Origin: Saccharothrix carnea
GTDB taxonomy: Bacteria > Actinomycetota > Actinomycetes > Mycobacteriales > Pseudonocardiaceae
Assembly (NCBI RefSeq): GCF_003014735.1
Contig: NZ_PYAX01000005.1
Coordinates: forward strand, 613,119 to 677,118
Direction of reading: 5' to 3'
DNA length: 64,000 nucleotides
Numbering within the stretch: the first letter of the stretch is position 1; the number at the start of each line of letters is the position of its first letter. Below, piece by piece: positions 45,516 through 55,097 of the stretch. Made by a program: the position numbers and the translations under genes. The notes below the pieces were generated by a model that made no database searches, was not told where the DNA came from, and saw nothing but the letters and a program-made list of their open reading frames with translations.

Positions 45516-46580
45516 CTACTTGTCGATGTCCCCGACGACGACGGCGAACGACCCCAACACCGCGGGCAGGTCGGCGACCTTCGTGCCGGGCAGCAACGCG
45601 GACAGGGCCTGGACGTTGTTGAACGACGGCGTGCGCAGCTTCAGCCGCCACGGCGTCTTCTCGCCGCGGGACGCGAGGTGCACGCCGGAGGTGCCCAGCG
45701 GCGCCTCGACCCACGTGTAGACCGACCCCTCGGGCGCCTTGATCGCCTTGGGCAGCCGCAGGTTCACCGGGCCGGTCGGCAGGTCGTCGAGGCACCGGTG
45801 GGCGAGCGCGACGGACTGGCGGACCTCGTCCACCAGGCAGCGGACGCGGGCCAGCGCGTCACCTTCGGCGCGCACGACGGGCCGCACGTCCAGGTTCCGG
45901 TAGCCGGGCAGCGGGTCGTCGCGGCGCAGGTCGAAGTCCACACCGGACGCCCGGCCGACCGGTCCCGTGACGCCGAACGCGAGCGCGGCGTCACGGCCGA
46001 GGACCCCGAGGCCCGCCAACCCCTCCGGCGCTTCACCGGGGTCCACAGTGGACAAGACCTCGCGCACCCGGTCGGTCCAGCCCGCGGGGACGTCCTCGCG
46101 CAGGCCGCCGATCCGGTTGAACATGAAGTGGATCCGGCCGCCGGACGCCTCCTCCAGCACGGCCTGCACCGCGTCGCGGTCGCGGGCGCCGGTGAGCGGC
46201 GCGAGGAACACCAGGTGCGCCATGATCCGGTTCAGCTCGCACAGCAGCACTCGCAACGCCTGGGCGCGGGGCGGGACGTCCATGCCGGTCATGCGTTCCA
46301 CGGCCAGCGCGACGGCCAGCTCGTTGCAGAAGGCGGCCAGCCAGTCGTGCCGGTTGGCCAGGGTGAGGACCTGCCGGTAGTCGCGGACCTCGAACAGCTT
46401 CTCCGCGCCCCGGTGCAGGTGCCCGACCAGGGGCGCGGCGGCGGTGATGACCTCGTCGTCGCGGACGGTCAGCCGGAGCCGGTACGCGCCGTGCGCCGAC
46501 GGGTGCAGGGGACCGAGGTCGACCACCCGGTCCACGCCCAGGTGGCGGGCACCGGCGCCCACGCCAACGGTGATCTCCAC
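45516..46580 (-). CDS. Orphan NADH dehydrogenase subunit D-like protein
   Basis: A 354-residue homologue of the 49-kDa subunit NuoD (NiFe-hydrogenase large-subunit fold). LGPLHPSAHGAYRLRL (~22-37), VGHLHRGAEKLFEVRDYRQ (~52-70), HDWLAAFCNEL and the C-terminal RTPSFNNVQALSALLPGTKV and GDIDK match complex I. It is shorter than NuoD (~400-440), and no other nuo gene is in the window. Stand-alone copies occur in several actinomycetes. It may be a paralogue working outside complex I. Head-to-tail abutment with the preceding convergent gene leaves no intergenic base. Confidence 0.85.
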   Translation of the reverse strand: MEITVGVGAGARHLGVDRVVDLGPLHPSAHGAYRLRLTVRDDEVITAAAPLVGHLHRGAEKLFEVRDYRQVLTLANRHDWLAAFCNELAVALAVERMTGMDVPPRAQALRVLLCELNRIMAHLVFLAPLTGARDRDAVQAVLEEASGGRIHFMFNRIGGLREDVPAGWTDRVREVLSTVDPGEAPEGLAGLGVLGRDAALAFGVTGPVGRASGVDFDLRRDDPLPGYRNLDVRPVVRAEGDALARVRCLVDEVRQSVALAHRCLDDLPTGPVNLRLPKAIKAPEGSVYTWVEAPLGTSGVHLASRGEKTPWRLKLRTPSFNNVQALSALLPGTKVADLPAVLGSFAVVVGDIDK

Positions 46581-46616
46581 CCGGCCATCGTCGCACGGCC
46601 GCGCCGTCGTGCCGGG

Positions 46617-47069
46617 TCAGGCCCGGTCGCGGGTGATCGCGAACAGGAAGCAGCCGTGGGAGACGCTGCGGACCTGGACCTCGGCCACGTCCGGGTCGTC
46701 GAACAGGGCGTCGACCCGGTCGGTGAGGGTGTCCGGCGTGGCGATCTCACCGCCGTGGATGCGGCCTTCGGCGGTGTAGGCGCGCAGGGTCCGCGGCGCG
46801 TGGCGGAACGCTTCCGGGAACTCCGCGGTGGTCGCCGGCCCGGCGCACGGCTCGGCGTGCGCGAACACCGGTCCCAGCTCCTCGTACGGCCCGGTGCCCG
46901 CGGTGGGCGTGTGGCGGAACAGGATCACCGGCTCGCCGGGCCCGGCTTTGCGCAGGCAGCAGCGCAGCGGTGCACCGGGTGACTCGGGGTGCAGTTCGTG
47001 GTGCTCGTCCGTGCCGGCGAGCTTGCGGGCGCGGTCGAGCACGTCGTCCGGCAGCGCGTGGATTCTCAT
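46617..47069 (-). CDS. DUF1203-family protein
   Basis: A 150-residue protein. APLRCCLRKAGPGEPVILFRH (landmark ~35-55), PYEELGPVFAHAEPC (~62) and the C-terminal VRSVSHGCFLFAITR are the DUF1203 landmarks; the conserved CC, FAHAEPC and HGC cysteines could bind a metal or be redox active. Function unknown. ATG 47069 has GAAGG upstream; the frame is open to 47120. Confidence 0.82.
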   Translation of the reverse strand: MRIHALPDDVLDRARKLAGTDEHHELHPESPGAPLRCCLRKAGPGEPVILFRHTPTAGTGPYEELGPVFAHAEPCAGPATTAEFPEAFRHAPRTLRAYTAEGRIHGGEIATPDTLTDRVDALFDDPDVAEVQVRSVSHGCFLFAITRDRA

Positions 47070-47138
47070 GCGCTCGACCTTCGTCCGCGGCGGGCGGTGC
47101 CGCCGGCGGTCTTCGGTCATCGGGTTCGCGGCGGGGTC

Positions 47139-48292
<1,154 letters not shown>

Positions 48293-48296
<4 letters not shown>

Positions 48297-48700
48297 TCGG
48301 TGATGGTGAGCTGCGTGGTCAGCAACGGGCGCAGCTCCAGCCACTCGTGGATCGGCTTCCCGCCCGCGCCGGGTGCCGCCGACAGCTCACCGGCCAGTTC
48401 GACGGCGCGCTCGTAGCTGTCGACGTCGATCATCATCCAGCCGGCGATGAGGTCCTTGGTCTCGGCGAACGGGCCGTCGGTGGCGGGCGGGCGACCCTCG
48501 CCGCCGTACTGGACGAACGTCCCCTGAGGGGCGAGCGCGCACTCGCCCACGAACTCGCCCGTCTCCACCAGCCGGTCCGCGAAGTCGCGCATGTACTGCA
48601 CGTGGGCCGTGATCTCCTCGGGCGTCCACTGGTCCATCGGCACGTCGTTGACCGCCGCCGGGGCGCCGCGGTAGTGCTTGAGCAGCAGGTACTTGGCCAT
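48293..48700 (-). CDS. YCII-related DGPF-domain protein
   Basis: A 135-residue ferredoxin-like-fold protein. MAKYLLLKHYRGAP starts it; the DGPF motif is in ATDGPFAETKDLIAGWMMID (~72-91), the hallmark of DGPF proteins paired with ECF42 sigma factors. These are probably the regulatory targets of the sigma factor; biochemical role unknown. ATG 48700 is preceded by GAGGAG. A matching ECF42 promoter lies 53-79 nt upstream. Confidence 0.9.
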
Positions 48701-48752
48701 CGTGGTTCTCCTCGGTGCTGACGCGCCCCATTCTGGGCTCGTTCGCACCGGG

Positions 48753-48779
48753 GACGCAGCCGGTCGGCGGTTCTCGACA
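48753..48779 (-). promoter_or_regulatory. Candidate ECF42-dependent promoter
   Basis: On the minus strand, TGTCGA (48779-48774) is followed by a 17-bp spacer and CGTC (48756-48753). From memory, ECF42 promoters carry TGTCGA at -35 and CGT/AC at -10, so this fits autoregulation of the DGPF-sigma operon. The -10 is 52 bp before the start codon. Confidence 0.55.
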
Positions 48780-48818
48780 TCGGTGGGCGAACTTCTCGCG
48801 GGTTTTTTGGTGGGCGGG

Positions 48819-49259
48819 CTACCAGACCGGGCGGATGCCGCCTTCGGAGTCGGCCAGGTAGGTCTCCAGGGCTTCGCGGACGACGGTGAGGCGTTCCGCG
48901 CCCACCGCGGCGGCGAACTCGTCCTCCAGTTCCGCCCAGAGGGCGTCGGCGAAGCGCAGGTAGGCCTGGCCCTTGCCGGTGAGGGTGAGCGCGTGGGCGC
49001 GGCGGTCGGTGGGGTGCGGTGTCCGGTGGACGTAGCCCCAGTCGACCAGTTCGGCCACGGTCTTGGTCGCGGCCTGCTTGGAGACGCCGAGGTGGGCGGC
49101 GAGGTCGACGGCGGTCGCCGAGGGTTGGGCGGCGAGGTAGCGGAAGACGAAGCCGTGTGCCGGGCGCAGCGGTTCGAGGTCGCGTTCGGCCAGCCGCTCG
49201 TGGAAGCGGTCGGTCATCACGCGGAACGTCCTGGCGAACAGCATCGACACGGGTGCCAC
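48819..49259 (-). CDS. MarR-family transcriptional regulator
   Basis: A 146-residue winged-helix protein. ATAVDLAAHLGVSKQAATKTVAELVDWGYV is the helix-turn-helix (landmark ~48-77), followed by the wing RTPHPTDRRAHALTLTGKG with the usual D-R-R. It is divergent from the cupin gene and shares a 49-bp gap that holds a near-perfect 25-bp palindrome, so it most likely represses the cupin gene and itself. GTG 49259 chosen; ATG 49244 possible. Confidence 0.9.
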   Translation of the reverse strand: MAPVSMLFARTFRVMTDRFHERLAERDLEPLRPAHGFVFRYLAAQPSATAVDLAAHLGVSKQAATKTVAELVDWGYVHRTPHPTDRRAHALTLTGKGQAYLRFADALWAELEDEFAAAVGAERLTVVREALETYLADSEGGIRPVW

Positions 49260-49274
49260 GGTCGCCTAGTCTGC

Positions 49275-49299
49275 AACTAGACAACTGAGTTGACTAGTT
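49275..49299. promoter_or_regulatory. MarR operator between regulator and cupin gene
   Basis: A 25-bp palindrome centred on 49287: arms AACTAG ... CTAGTT outside and CAACT-G-AGTTG inside, with only two non-symmetric positions besides the centre. It fills the space between the divergent marR and cupin starts. The inner CAACT/AGTTG arms resemble the CAACTAGTTG core of the operator at 28549. Confidence 0.7.
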
Positions 49300-49308
49300 T
49301 GGAGAGCG

Positions 49309-49632
49309 ATGTTCGAGCGTCACGGCTTCGTGTTCCGGCCTCACGCCACCCCGTCCAAGGGCGGGAGCACGCAGATCGCCCTGTGGACCGTCGAGGTGCC
49401 GGCGGGTGCGGAGAGCGAGCGGCACCAGGTCGACAAGGAGGAGGTCTTCCACGTGCTGGAGGGCCGGGTGGTCGTCAACGACGTCGAGGCGGCCGCCGGC
49501 GACACCGTCGTCGTCCCGCCGCACGTGGAGTTCCAGCTGGTGGGTGGACCGGCCAAGGTCCTGGTCGCCACGTCGGTGGGTATCACGGGCCTGGTGAAGG
49601 ACCAGCGGATCACGCCACCCTGGTCGTTGTAG
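49309..49632 (+). CDS. Small cupin-domain protein
   Basis: A 107-residue single cupin. ESERHQVDKEEVFHVLEGRV holds cupin motif 1 with the presumed ligands (His, Glu, and a His in VFHVLEG), and AAGDTVVVPPHVEFQLV is motif 2 with the final His. A metal-binding barrel is expected; activity could be isomerase, dioxygenase or a sensor. Controlled by the divergent MarR through the operator at 49275. ATG 49309 follows GGAGAG. Confidence 0.85.
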   Translation: MFERHGFVFRPHATPSKGGSTQIALWTVEVPAGAESERHQVDKEEVFHVLEGRVVVNDVEAAAGDTVVVPPHVEFQLVGGPAKVLVATSVGITGLVKDQRITPPWSL

Positions 49633-49659
49633 GGGCGTCGCTCCAGGGGCGCGGAGGGC

Positions 49660-50706
49660 TCAGGGCTGCCACGGGGGCAGGGGCGGGAGCAGCGTCGAGA
49701 CGGGCACGCCGACCCCGTGCAGCAGCCACCCGAACGCCCCGAGACCACCGCGGGCCCGCAACTCGGCAACGCGAGACGCCCGCTCGGCCGCCACCAACCA
49801 CTCCAACCCGCCTCCCACCCCCGCGCCGGTGCCCGCGCCTGCCCGCGCGCCCCAGTTCGAGGCCGCGCCCGAGCCGGTATCTGCCCAGGCTTTCGGCGAG
49901 GTCGCCGGCTCTGCCGTGGTTGCCGGACCTGCCGTGGTCAGGTGGGGTGGGGGGAGTTCGCCGTTCAGGCCCAGTGCGGCCAAGGCGTCCCGCTGCGAGA
50001 CCAGCACCCAGTCGCCGCCGGCGGCCTCGGCGCACGCGTCCAGCGCCACGTGCGCCGTCAGGTCGCAGCTCCCGTCGAACACCGGCTCCACCCGGCGCCC
50101 ACCCCGGTACGCGGCGAACGTGCCCGCCGCGTACCGCCCCGCCACCCGGTCGGCCCGCACGTGCCCGTAGTCCACCGCCAACGCCGCACCGCGCGCCACC
50201 CGCGACACGGCCTCCGCCCACGCCGCATCCCGCGGCTCGCCGATCTCGGCCCGTTCACCTTCGCCCACCGGCCACCACCGGTCCAGCCAGGGGTCCGCGC
50301 ACGGCCCCGTGACCAACGGGCACGGCACCGCGTCCAGCCACTCGTGCGCCACCAACAACCCGCACACCGACGACGGCAGCGTCGACCGCCACCTCACCCC
50401 CGGCACCGACCGCGCCGGCCCCACGTCCACCGCCGTCACCACCAGCCGCGCCGCCGGCGAGCCCGACGCCAGGGACCGCACCGCACCGGCCAGTTCGCCG
50501 CCACCCGCCCCCACGTCCACGAAATCCAGCCGCTCCGGCCGACCTAGGGCGAAATCCACCCGATCGAGCAGCACGAGCAGCGCTTCGGCCAGCTCAGGAC
50601 CCACCAGCGGAGCAGTGCGGAAGTGGTCCGCGGGCACCTCACCACGCGTGAAGAACCCCGACGGCCCGTACAACGCCTCCCGCCACAGGGCTTCCGAGTC
50701 CACCAT
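49660..50706 (-). CDS. MidA/NDUFAF7-family SAM-dependent methyltransferase
   Basis: A 348-residue putative protein-arginine methyltransferase (DUF185). The N-terminal REALYGPSGFFTRGEVPADHFRTAPLVGP (landmark ~9-37) matches the family's Y-G-x-x-G-Y/F-F entry, DFVDVGAGGGELA (~62) is the SAM-binding glycine motif, and LLVAHEWLDAVPCPLV (~116) is the family's N-E-x-x-D-A-x-P variant with H in place of N. A ~50-residue Ala/Gly/Thr-rich insert (~255-300) interrupts the C-terminal part. Family members in mitochondria methylate a complex I subunit (NDUFS2, the NuoD homologue), which is notable with an orphan nuoD-like gene ~3 kb away. Confidence 0.82.
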   Translation of the reverse strand: MVDSEALWREALYGPSGFFTRGEVPADHFRTAPLVGPELAEALLVLLDRVDFALGRPERLDFVDVGAGGGELAGAVRSLASGSPAARLVVTAVDVGPARSVPGVRWRSTLPSSVCGLLVAHEWLDAVPCPLVTGPCADPWLDRWWPVGEGERAEIGEPRDAAWAEAVSRVARGAALAVDYGHVRADRVAGRYAAGTFAAYRGGRRVEPVFDGSCDLTAHVALDACAEAAGGDWVLVSQRDALAALGLNGELPPPHLTTAGPATTAEPATSPKAWADTGSGAASNWGARAGAGTGAGVGGGLEWLVAAERASRVAELRARGGLGAFGWLLHGVGVPVSTLLPPLPPWQP

Positions 50707-50736
50707 CGGTCAAGTGTCCCTTTAAGGTTTCTCCCC

Positions 50737-51909
50737 GTGACCACTCCCGCCCGCCAGCGAGTCGACCAGCAGCGCTGGACCGTCCTGCTCCCGGTTCTGG
50801 GGCTGATCGCGTTGGGCGTGTGCGGGCTGGTGCTGCTCGGCCTCGGCACCTCCCAGACCGGTCTGCTGCCGATCCTCGTCGGCGCGGTGGCCGCGCTGCT
50901 GCCCGTGCTCGCGGTGATCGGCGCCTACCTGTGGGTCGACCGCTGGGAGCCGGAGCCGGCCAAGATCCTCCTGCTGGCGTTCTTCTGGGGCGCGTGCGGC
51001 GCGACGATCACCTCGCTGGTGTTCAACCAGACCGCGCACGTGCTCGGCCAGCTCATCGACGGCGGTGACGGCAGCACGTTCGCCGCGGTGGTCGGCGCGC
51101 CGATCACCGAGGAGGCGGCGAAGGCGGCGTTCATCGTGGTGCTGTTCCTGCGCCGCCGGCACGAGTTCGACGGCGTCGTGGACGGCGTGGTGTACGCGGG
51201 CGTGACGGCCGCCGGCTTCGCGTTCACCGAGAACATCTGGTACTTCGCCCGGGTCTTCTCCGACAGCGGTTTCGGCGACCTGAGCAGCGGCGTGATCGCG
51301 TTGTTCATCCTGCGCGGCGTGCTCTCGCCGTTCGCGCACCCGCTGTTCACCTCGATGACCGGCATCGGGATCGGCATCGCCTCGGTGACCGCGAGCCGCC
51401 GGCTCAGGGTGGTCGCACCGGTCCTGGGTTACCTCGGCGCGGCCGGCCTGCACTCGCTGTGGAACTTCTCCACCACGGTCGGCACCGGCTCCACGTTCAT
51501 CAACCTGTACTTCCTGATCATGGTGCCGATCTTCGCCGGCATGGTCGTCATGGTGGTCTGGCAGCGCCGCCGCGAGCAGCGGATCGTCGCGGGCCAGCTG
51601 CCCGCCATGGCCGCCAACAAGTGGATCGCCTCCAGCGAGGTCACCCTGCTGGCCAGCCTCCAGGGCCGCAGCCGCTGGCGGCGCACGGTCAAGCGCAAGG
51701 TCGGCGACGAGGCGGCCAAGGCGGTCGCGGGCTACCAGGTCGCCGCCACCGAACTGGCGTTCCTGCGGCACCGCATGGCGGGCGGCACGGCGGGCCACGA
51801 CGCGGAAGAACGTCACGCCCAGTTGCTCACCGCGCTCATCGCCGCACGTCAGGCGGCCGTCGACGCGCCGGGTGCGCTGAAGGCCGCGGGTGGCGTTCGT
51901 CGCAGTTGA
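50737..51909 (+). CDS. PrsW-family intramembrane metalloprotease
   Basis: A 390-residue polytopic membrane protein with about eight helices. The PrsW motifs are all present: PITEEAAKA (EExxK, ~125), GFAFTENIWYF (FxxxEN, ~165), HPLFTSMTGIG (~205) and GLHSLWNF (H-x-x-W-N, ~243). PrsW in Bacillus cleaves an anti-sigma factor; the substrate here is unknown. A ~110-residue charged cytoplasmic tail follows the membrane domain. GTG 50737 chosen; the divergent methyltransferase starts 30 bp away. Confidence 0.88.
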   Translation: MTTPARQRVDQQRWTVLLPVLGLIALGVCGLVLLGLGTSQTGLLPILVGAVAALLPVLAVIGAYLWVDRWEPEPAKILLLAFFWGACGATITSLVFNQTAHVLGQLIDGGDGSTFAAVVGAPITEEAAKAAFIVVLFLRRRHEFDGVVDGVVYAGVTAAGFAFTENIWYFARVFSDSGFGDLSSGVIALFILRGVLSPFAHPLFTSMTGIGIGIASVTASRRLRVVAPVLGYLGAAGLHSLWNFSTTVGTGSTFINLYFLIMVPIFAGMVVMVVWQRRREQRIVAGQLPAMAANKWIASSEVTLLASLQGRSRWRRTVKRKVGDEAAKAVAGYQVAATELAFLRHRMAGGTAGHDAEERHAQLLTALIAARQAAVDAPGALKAAGGVRRS

Positions 51910-52000
51910 CGGCCCAGGCCACCACACCGGATTACGCTCGCGGCCGTCGTCCGGTACCCGAGCATCGGGACTGGAACGCCGCGGTGAAGGAGTACGTCGC

Positions 52001-52891
52001 ATGGACGCGACCCCCCGCCCCGCGCGGTTGGCCGTGGGAGTGATCTCGGCCGGCCGGGTGGGTTCGGTGCTGGGTGCCGCGCTGTCCCGGGCGGGACACG
52101 TCGTGAGCGCTGTCTCCGCCGTATCCCGTGACTCGCTGCGCCGCGCCGAAGAGCTGCTGCCGGACGTGCCCGTGCTGTCGCCGCCGGAGGTCGCCGCCTC
52201 CGCCGACCTGGTGCTGCTGGCCGTGCCGGACGACGAGCTGCCCGGCCTGGTCCGCGGCCTCGTCGCCACCGGTTCGCTGCGCGCCGGGCAGATCGTCGTG
52301 CACACCAGCGGCGCGCAGGGCGTGGCGGTGCTGCGACCCGCCGCCGAGCTCGGCGCGCTGTGCCTGGCCCTGCACCCCGTGATGACGTTCACCGGCCGGG
52401 TCGAGGACGTGCAGCGGGTGAACGCCTGCTCCGTCGGCGTCACGGCGGCCGACGACGACGAGATCGCCTGGCACGTCGGCGAGGCGCTGGTGGTCGAGAT
52501 GTCCGCCGAACCGGTGCGCGTGCCCGAGGCCGCCCGCCCGCTCTACCACGCCGCCCTCGCGCACGGTGCGAACCACCTGATCACCCTGGTCGCCGACTGC
52601 GCCGACCTGCTGCGCGGCGCGGGCATCCACGACGCCGAGCGCATGCTCGGCCCGCTGCTGTCCGCCGCGCTGGACAACGCCCTGCGGCACGGCGACCGCG
52701 CCCTCACCGGCCCCGTCGCGCGCGGCGACGCGGGCACCGTGGCCAAGCACCTCGCGGTGCTCGCCGACACCGAATCGCTGCCCGCGTACCGGATCCTCGC
52801 GCTCCGCACCGCGGCGCGCGCCCAAGCGGCCGGGCTGCTCAAGCCCGAACTCGCGTCCGAAGTCCGCACCACCCTAGAGGGACAGGCATGA
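52001..52891 (+). CDS. Rossmann-like protein with DUF2520 (Rv3603c-like)
   Basis: A 296-residue protein. The N-terminal NAD(P)-type Rossmann fold has [21 protein letters not shown] (Gly-x-Gly-x-x-Gly variant, ~12-32) and [13 protein letters not shown] (~67). The C-terminal helical DUF2520 domain holds HPVMTFTG and [18 protein letters not shown]. It resembles ketopantoate reductase-like or 6-phosphogluconate-dehydrogenase-like enzymes, and its fixed place before panC suggests a role in pantothenate synthesis, possibly ketopantoate reduction, but this is an inference. ATG 52001 with AAGGAG; coupled to panC by an ATGA overlap. Confidence 0.88.
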   Translation: MDATPRPARLAVGVISAGRVGSVLGAALSRAGHVVSAVSAVSRDSLRRAEELLPDVPVLSPPEVAASADLVLLAVPDDELPGLVRGLVATGSLRAGQIVVHTSGAQGVAVLRPAAELGALCLALHPVMTFTGRVEDVQRVNACSVGVTAADDDEIAWHVGEALVVEMSAEPVRVPEAARPLYHAALAHGANHLITLVADCADLLRGAGIHDAERMLGPLLSAALDNALRHGDRALTGPVARGDAGTVAKHLAVLADTESLPAYRILALRTAARAQAAGLLKPELASEVRTTLEGQA

Positions 52892-53778
52892 CCAAGCCGC
52901 TCACCAAGGACGACTACACGCCCAACGACGTGACGGTGCACCGCGACCCGGAACGGCTGCGTCGCGTCACCAGGGCGTTGAAGGCGGCCGGTCGCAACAT
53001 CGCCCTGGTGCCGACCATGGGCGCGCTGCACGAGGGCCACCGCAAGCTGATCCGCGAAGCGCAGGTCATGCAGAACACCGTGGTCGTCGTGTCCATCTTC
53101 GTGAACCCGACCCAGTTCGGCCCGAACGAGGACTTCGACCGCTACCCGCGCAGCTTCGACTCCGATGTGGACATCTGCCGCGAGGAGCGCGCGGGCCTGG
53201 TGTTCGCGCCGTCCGCGGACGACATGTACCTGCCCGGCAGCACGATCACCGTCGACCCGGGCCCGCTCGGCGACGAGCTGGAGGGCAGGACGAGGCCCGG
53301 CCACTTCACCGGCGTGCTCTCCGTGGTGGCGAAGCTGTTCAACATCGTGCAGCCGACGTACGCGGTGTTCGGCGAGAAGGACTACCAGCAGCTCACGCTG
53401 ATCCACCGGATGGCGCGCGACCTGAACTTCCCGCTGGACGTGGTCGGCGTGCCGACCGTGCGCGAACCGGACGGCCTGGCGCTGTCCTCGCGCAACCGCT
53501 ACCTGTCCGAGGAGGAGCGCTCGGCCGCGACCGCGCTGTCGGCCGCCCTGGTGGCCGGCGCGTACGTCAGCGGCCAGGGCCCGGACGCCGTGCTCAAGGC
53601 CGCGCACGACACGCTCGCCGCGGCGCCCGGCGTCGACCTCGACTACCTGGAGCTGCGCGCGCCCGACCTCGGTCCGGCGCCGGAGAACGGCGACGCCCGC
53701 CTGCTGGTGGCCGCCCGCGTCGGCTCCACCCGACTGATCGACAACGCCGCCGTGCTGCTCGGCACCGGTGACGAGTAA
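52888..53778 (+). CDS. panC: Pantothenate synthetase
   Basis: A 296-residue ATP-dependent ligase joining pantoate and beta-alanine. [15 protein letters not shown] (~42-56) contains the HxGH motif, [21 protein letters not shown] (~70-90) binds pantoate, [12 protein letters not shown] (~158) and SSRNRYLS (the KMSKS-like loop) complete the active site. ATG 52888 overlaps the Rossmann gene by 4 nt. The panC-panD-coaX order is the same as in mycobacteria. Confidence 0.96.
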   Translation: MTKPLTKDDYTPNDVTVHRDPERLRRVTRALKAAGRNIALVPTMGALHEGHRKLIREAQVMQNTVVVVSIFVNPTQFGPNEDFDRYPRSFDSDVDICREERAGLVFAPSADDMYLPGSTITVDPGPLGDELEGRTRPGHFTGVLSVVAKLFNIVQPTYAVFGEKDYQQLTLIHRMARDLNFPLDVVGVPTVREPDGLALSSRNRYLSEEERSAATALSAALVAGAYVSGQGPDAVLKAAHDTLAAAPGVDLDYLELRAPDLGPAPENGDARLLVAARVGSTRLIDNAAVLLGTGDE

Positions 53779-53788
53779 GGGGACCGCC

Positions 53789-54283
53789 ATGTTCCGCACC
53801 ATGCTCAAGTCGAAGATCCACCGGGCCACCGTCACCCAGGCCGACCTGCACTACGTCGGCTCGGTCACGGTGGACGAGGACCTGATGGAGGCCGCCGACC
53901 TGCTGGCGGGCGAGCAGGTCGCGATCGTGGACGTGACCAACGGCGCCCGCCTGGAGACCTACGTCATCCCCGGCGAGCGCGGCACCGGCGTGATCGGCAT
54001 CAACGGCGCGGCGGCACACCTCGTCAAGCCGGGTGACCTGGTGATCCTCATCGCCTACGGGCAGATGGACGACGCCGAGGCGCGGGTGTACGAACCGAAG
54101 GTGGTCTTCGTCGACGCCGACAACAAGGTGGTCGAGCTCGGCGCGGACCCGGCGCACGCGCCCGAGGGTTCGGGCCTGGTGAACGGGTCCACGTCCGCTC
54201 AGATCCCGGCGCAGCCGGAGCCGGTGGCGGCGGAGACCGAGGACGCGGCGGCGCTGGACGCGTTGATCCAGGCCGAGGACTAG
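53789..54283 (+). CDS. panD: Aspartate 1-decarboxylase precursor
   Basis: A 164-residue pyruvoyl enzyme that makes beta-alanine for PanC. The self-cleavage site Gly24-Ser25 is in HYVGSVTVD, giving the pyruvoyl group on Ser25; [15 protein letters not shown] and [17 protein letters not shown] follow. It has a ~40-residue Ala/Glu/Pro C-terminal extension beyond the ~126-residue E. coli enzyme, as in many actinobacteria. ATG 53789 follows AAGGGGA. Confidence 0.96.
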   Translation: MFRTMLKSKIHRATVTQADLHYVGSVTVDEDLMEAADLLAGEQVAIVDVTNGARLETYVIPGERGTGVIGINGAAAHLVKPGDLVILIAYGQMDDAEARVYEPKVVFVDADNKVVELGADPAHAPEGSGLVNGSTSAQIPAQPEPVAAETEDAAALDALIQAED

Positions 54284-54311
54284 TAGGCCGAGAAACAGGG
54301 GGAGACCCGCA

Positions 54312-55097
54312 GTGCTGCTCGCCATCGACGTCGGCAACACCAACATCGTGCTGGGCCTGTACGACGGCACGGGTGACTCCGCCGCGCTGATCCGGGACTG
54401 GCGGATGCGCACCGACGCCCGGATGACCGCCGACGAGCTGGCGCTGACCATGCGCGGCCTGCTCGGCGAGTACGCCGACAAGATCACCGGCATCTCGGCG
54501 CTGTCCACCGTGCCCGCGGTGCTGCGCGAGCTGCGCGTGATGCTCGGCCGGTACTACTCCAGCGTGCCCAAGGTGCTGGTGGAGCCGGGCGTGCGCACCG
54601 GCGTGCCGCTGCTGGTGGACAACCCCAAGGAGGTCGGCTCCGACCGGGTGATCAACACGCTGGCCGCGCACCACCTGCACAGCACGGCGTGCGTCGTGGT
54701 CGACTTCGGCACGTCCACGAACCTCGACGTGATCTCGGCCAAGGGCGAGTTCCTCGGTGGCGCGCTGGCACCGGGCATCGAGATCTCCGTGGACGCGCTC
54801 GCCGCGCGTGCCGCCCAGCTGCGCAAGGTCGAACTGGTCCGTCCCCGGTCGGTCATCGGCAAGAACACCGTGGAGTGCCTGCAGTCCGGCATCGTCTACG
54901 GGTTCGTCGGCCAGGTGGACGGCCTGGTGCGCCGGATCGTGGACGAACTGCAGCTCAGCGAGCCCGGCCCGGTCACGGTCATCGCGACCGGCGGCCTCGC
55001 GCCCCTGGTGGTGGCCGAGTCGGCCACCATCCAGGCGCACGTGCCGGACCTGACGTTGTTGGGCCTGAGGCTGGTCTTCGAACGCAACATGAAGTAG
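54312..55097 (+). CDS. coaX: Type III pantothenate kinase
   Basis: A 261-residue ASKHA-fold kinase, the first step from pantothenate to CoA. The phosphate-1 motif LLAIDVGNTNIVLGLYDG is at the N-terminus, VGSDRVINTLAA is at ~110, and VVVDFGTSTNLDVIS (~130) and ATGGLAPLV (~218) are the later phosphate and adenosine motifs. In some actinobacteria CoaX coexists with a type I CoaA, and in mycobacteria it is reported to be inactive; residues here look intact. GTG 54312. Confidence 0.93.
   Translation: MLLAIDVGNTNIVLGLYDGTGDSAALIRDWRMRTDARMTADELALTMRGLLGEYADKITGISALSTVPAVLRELRVMLGRYYSSVPKVLVEPGVRTGVPLLVDNPKEVGSDRVINTLAAHHLHSTACVVVDFGTSTNLDVISAKGEFLGGALAPGIEISVDALAARAAQLRKVELVRPRSVIGKNTVECLQSGIVYGFVGQVDGLVRRIVDELQLSEPGPVTVIATGGLAPLVVAESATIQAHVPDLTLLGLRLVFERNMK

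Noticed and set aside
46047..46055. AGTGGACAA, a near DnaA box
   Set aside because: One mismatch, single copy and inside the nuoD-like coding region; likely chance.
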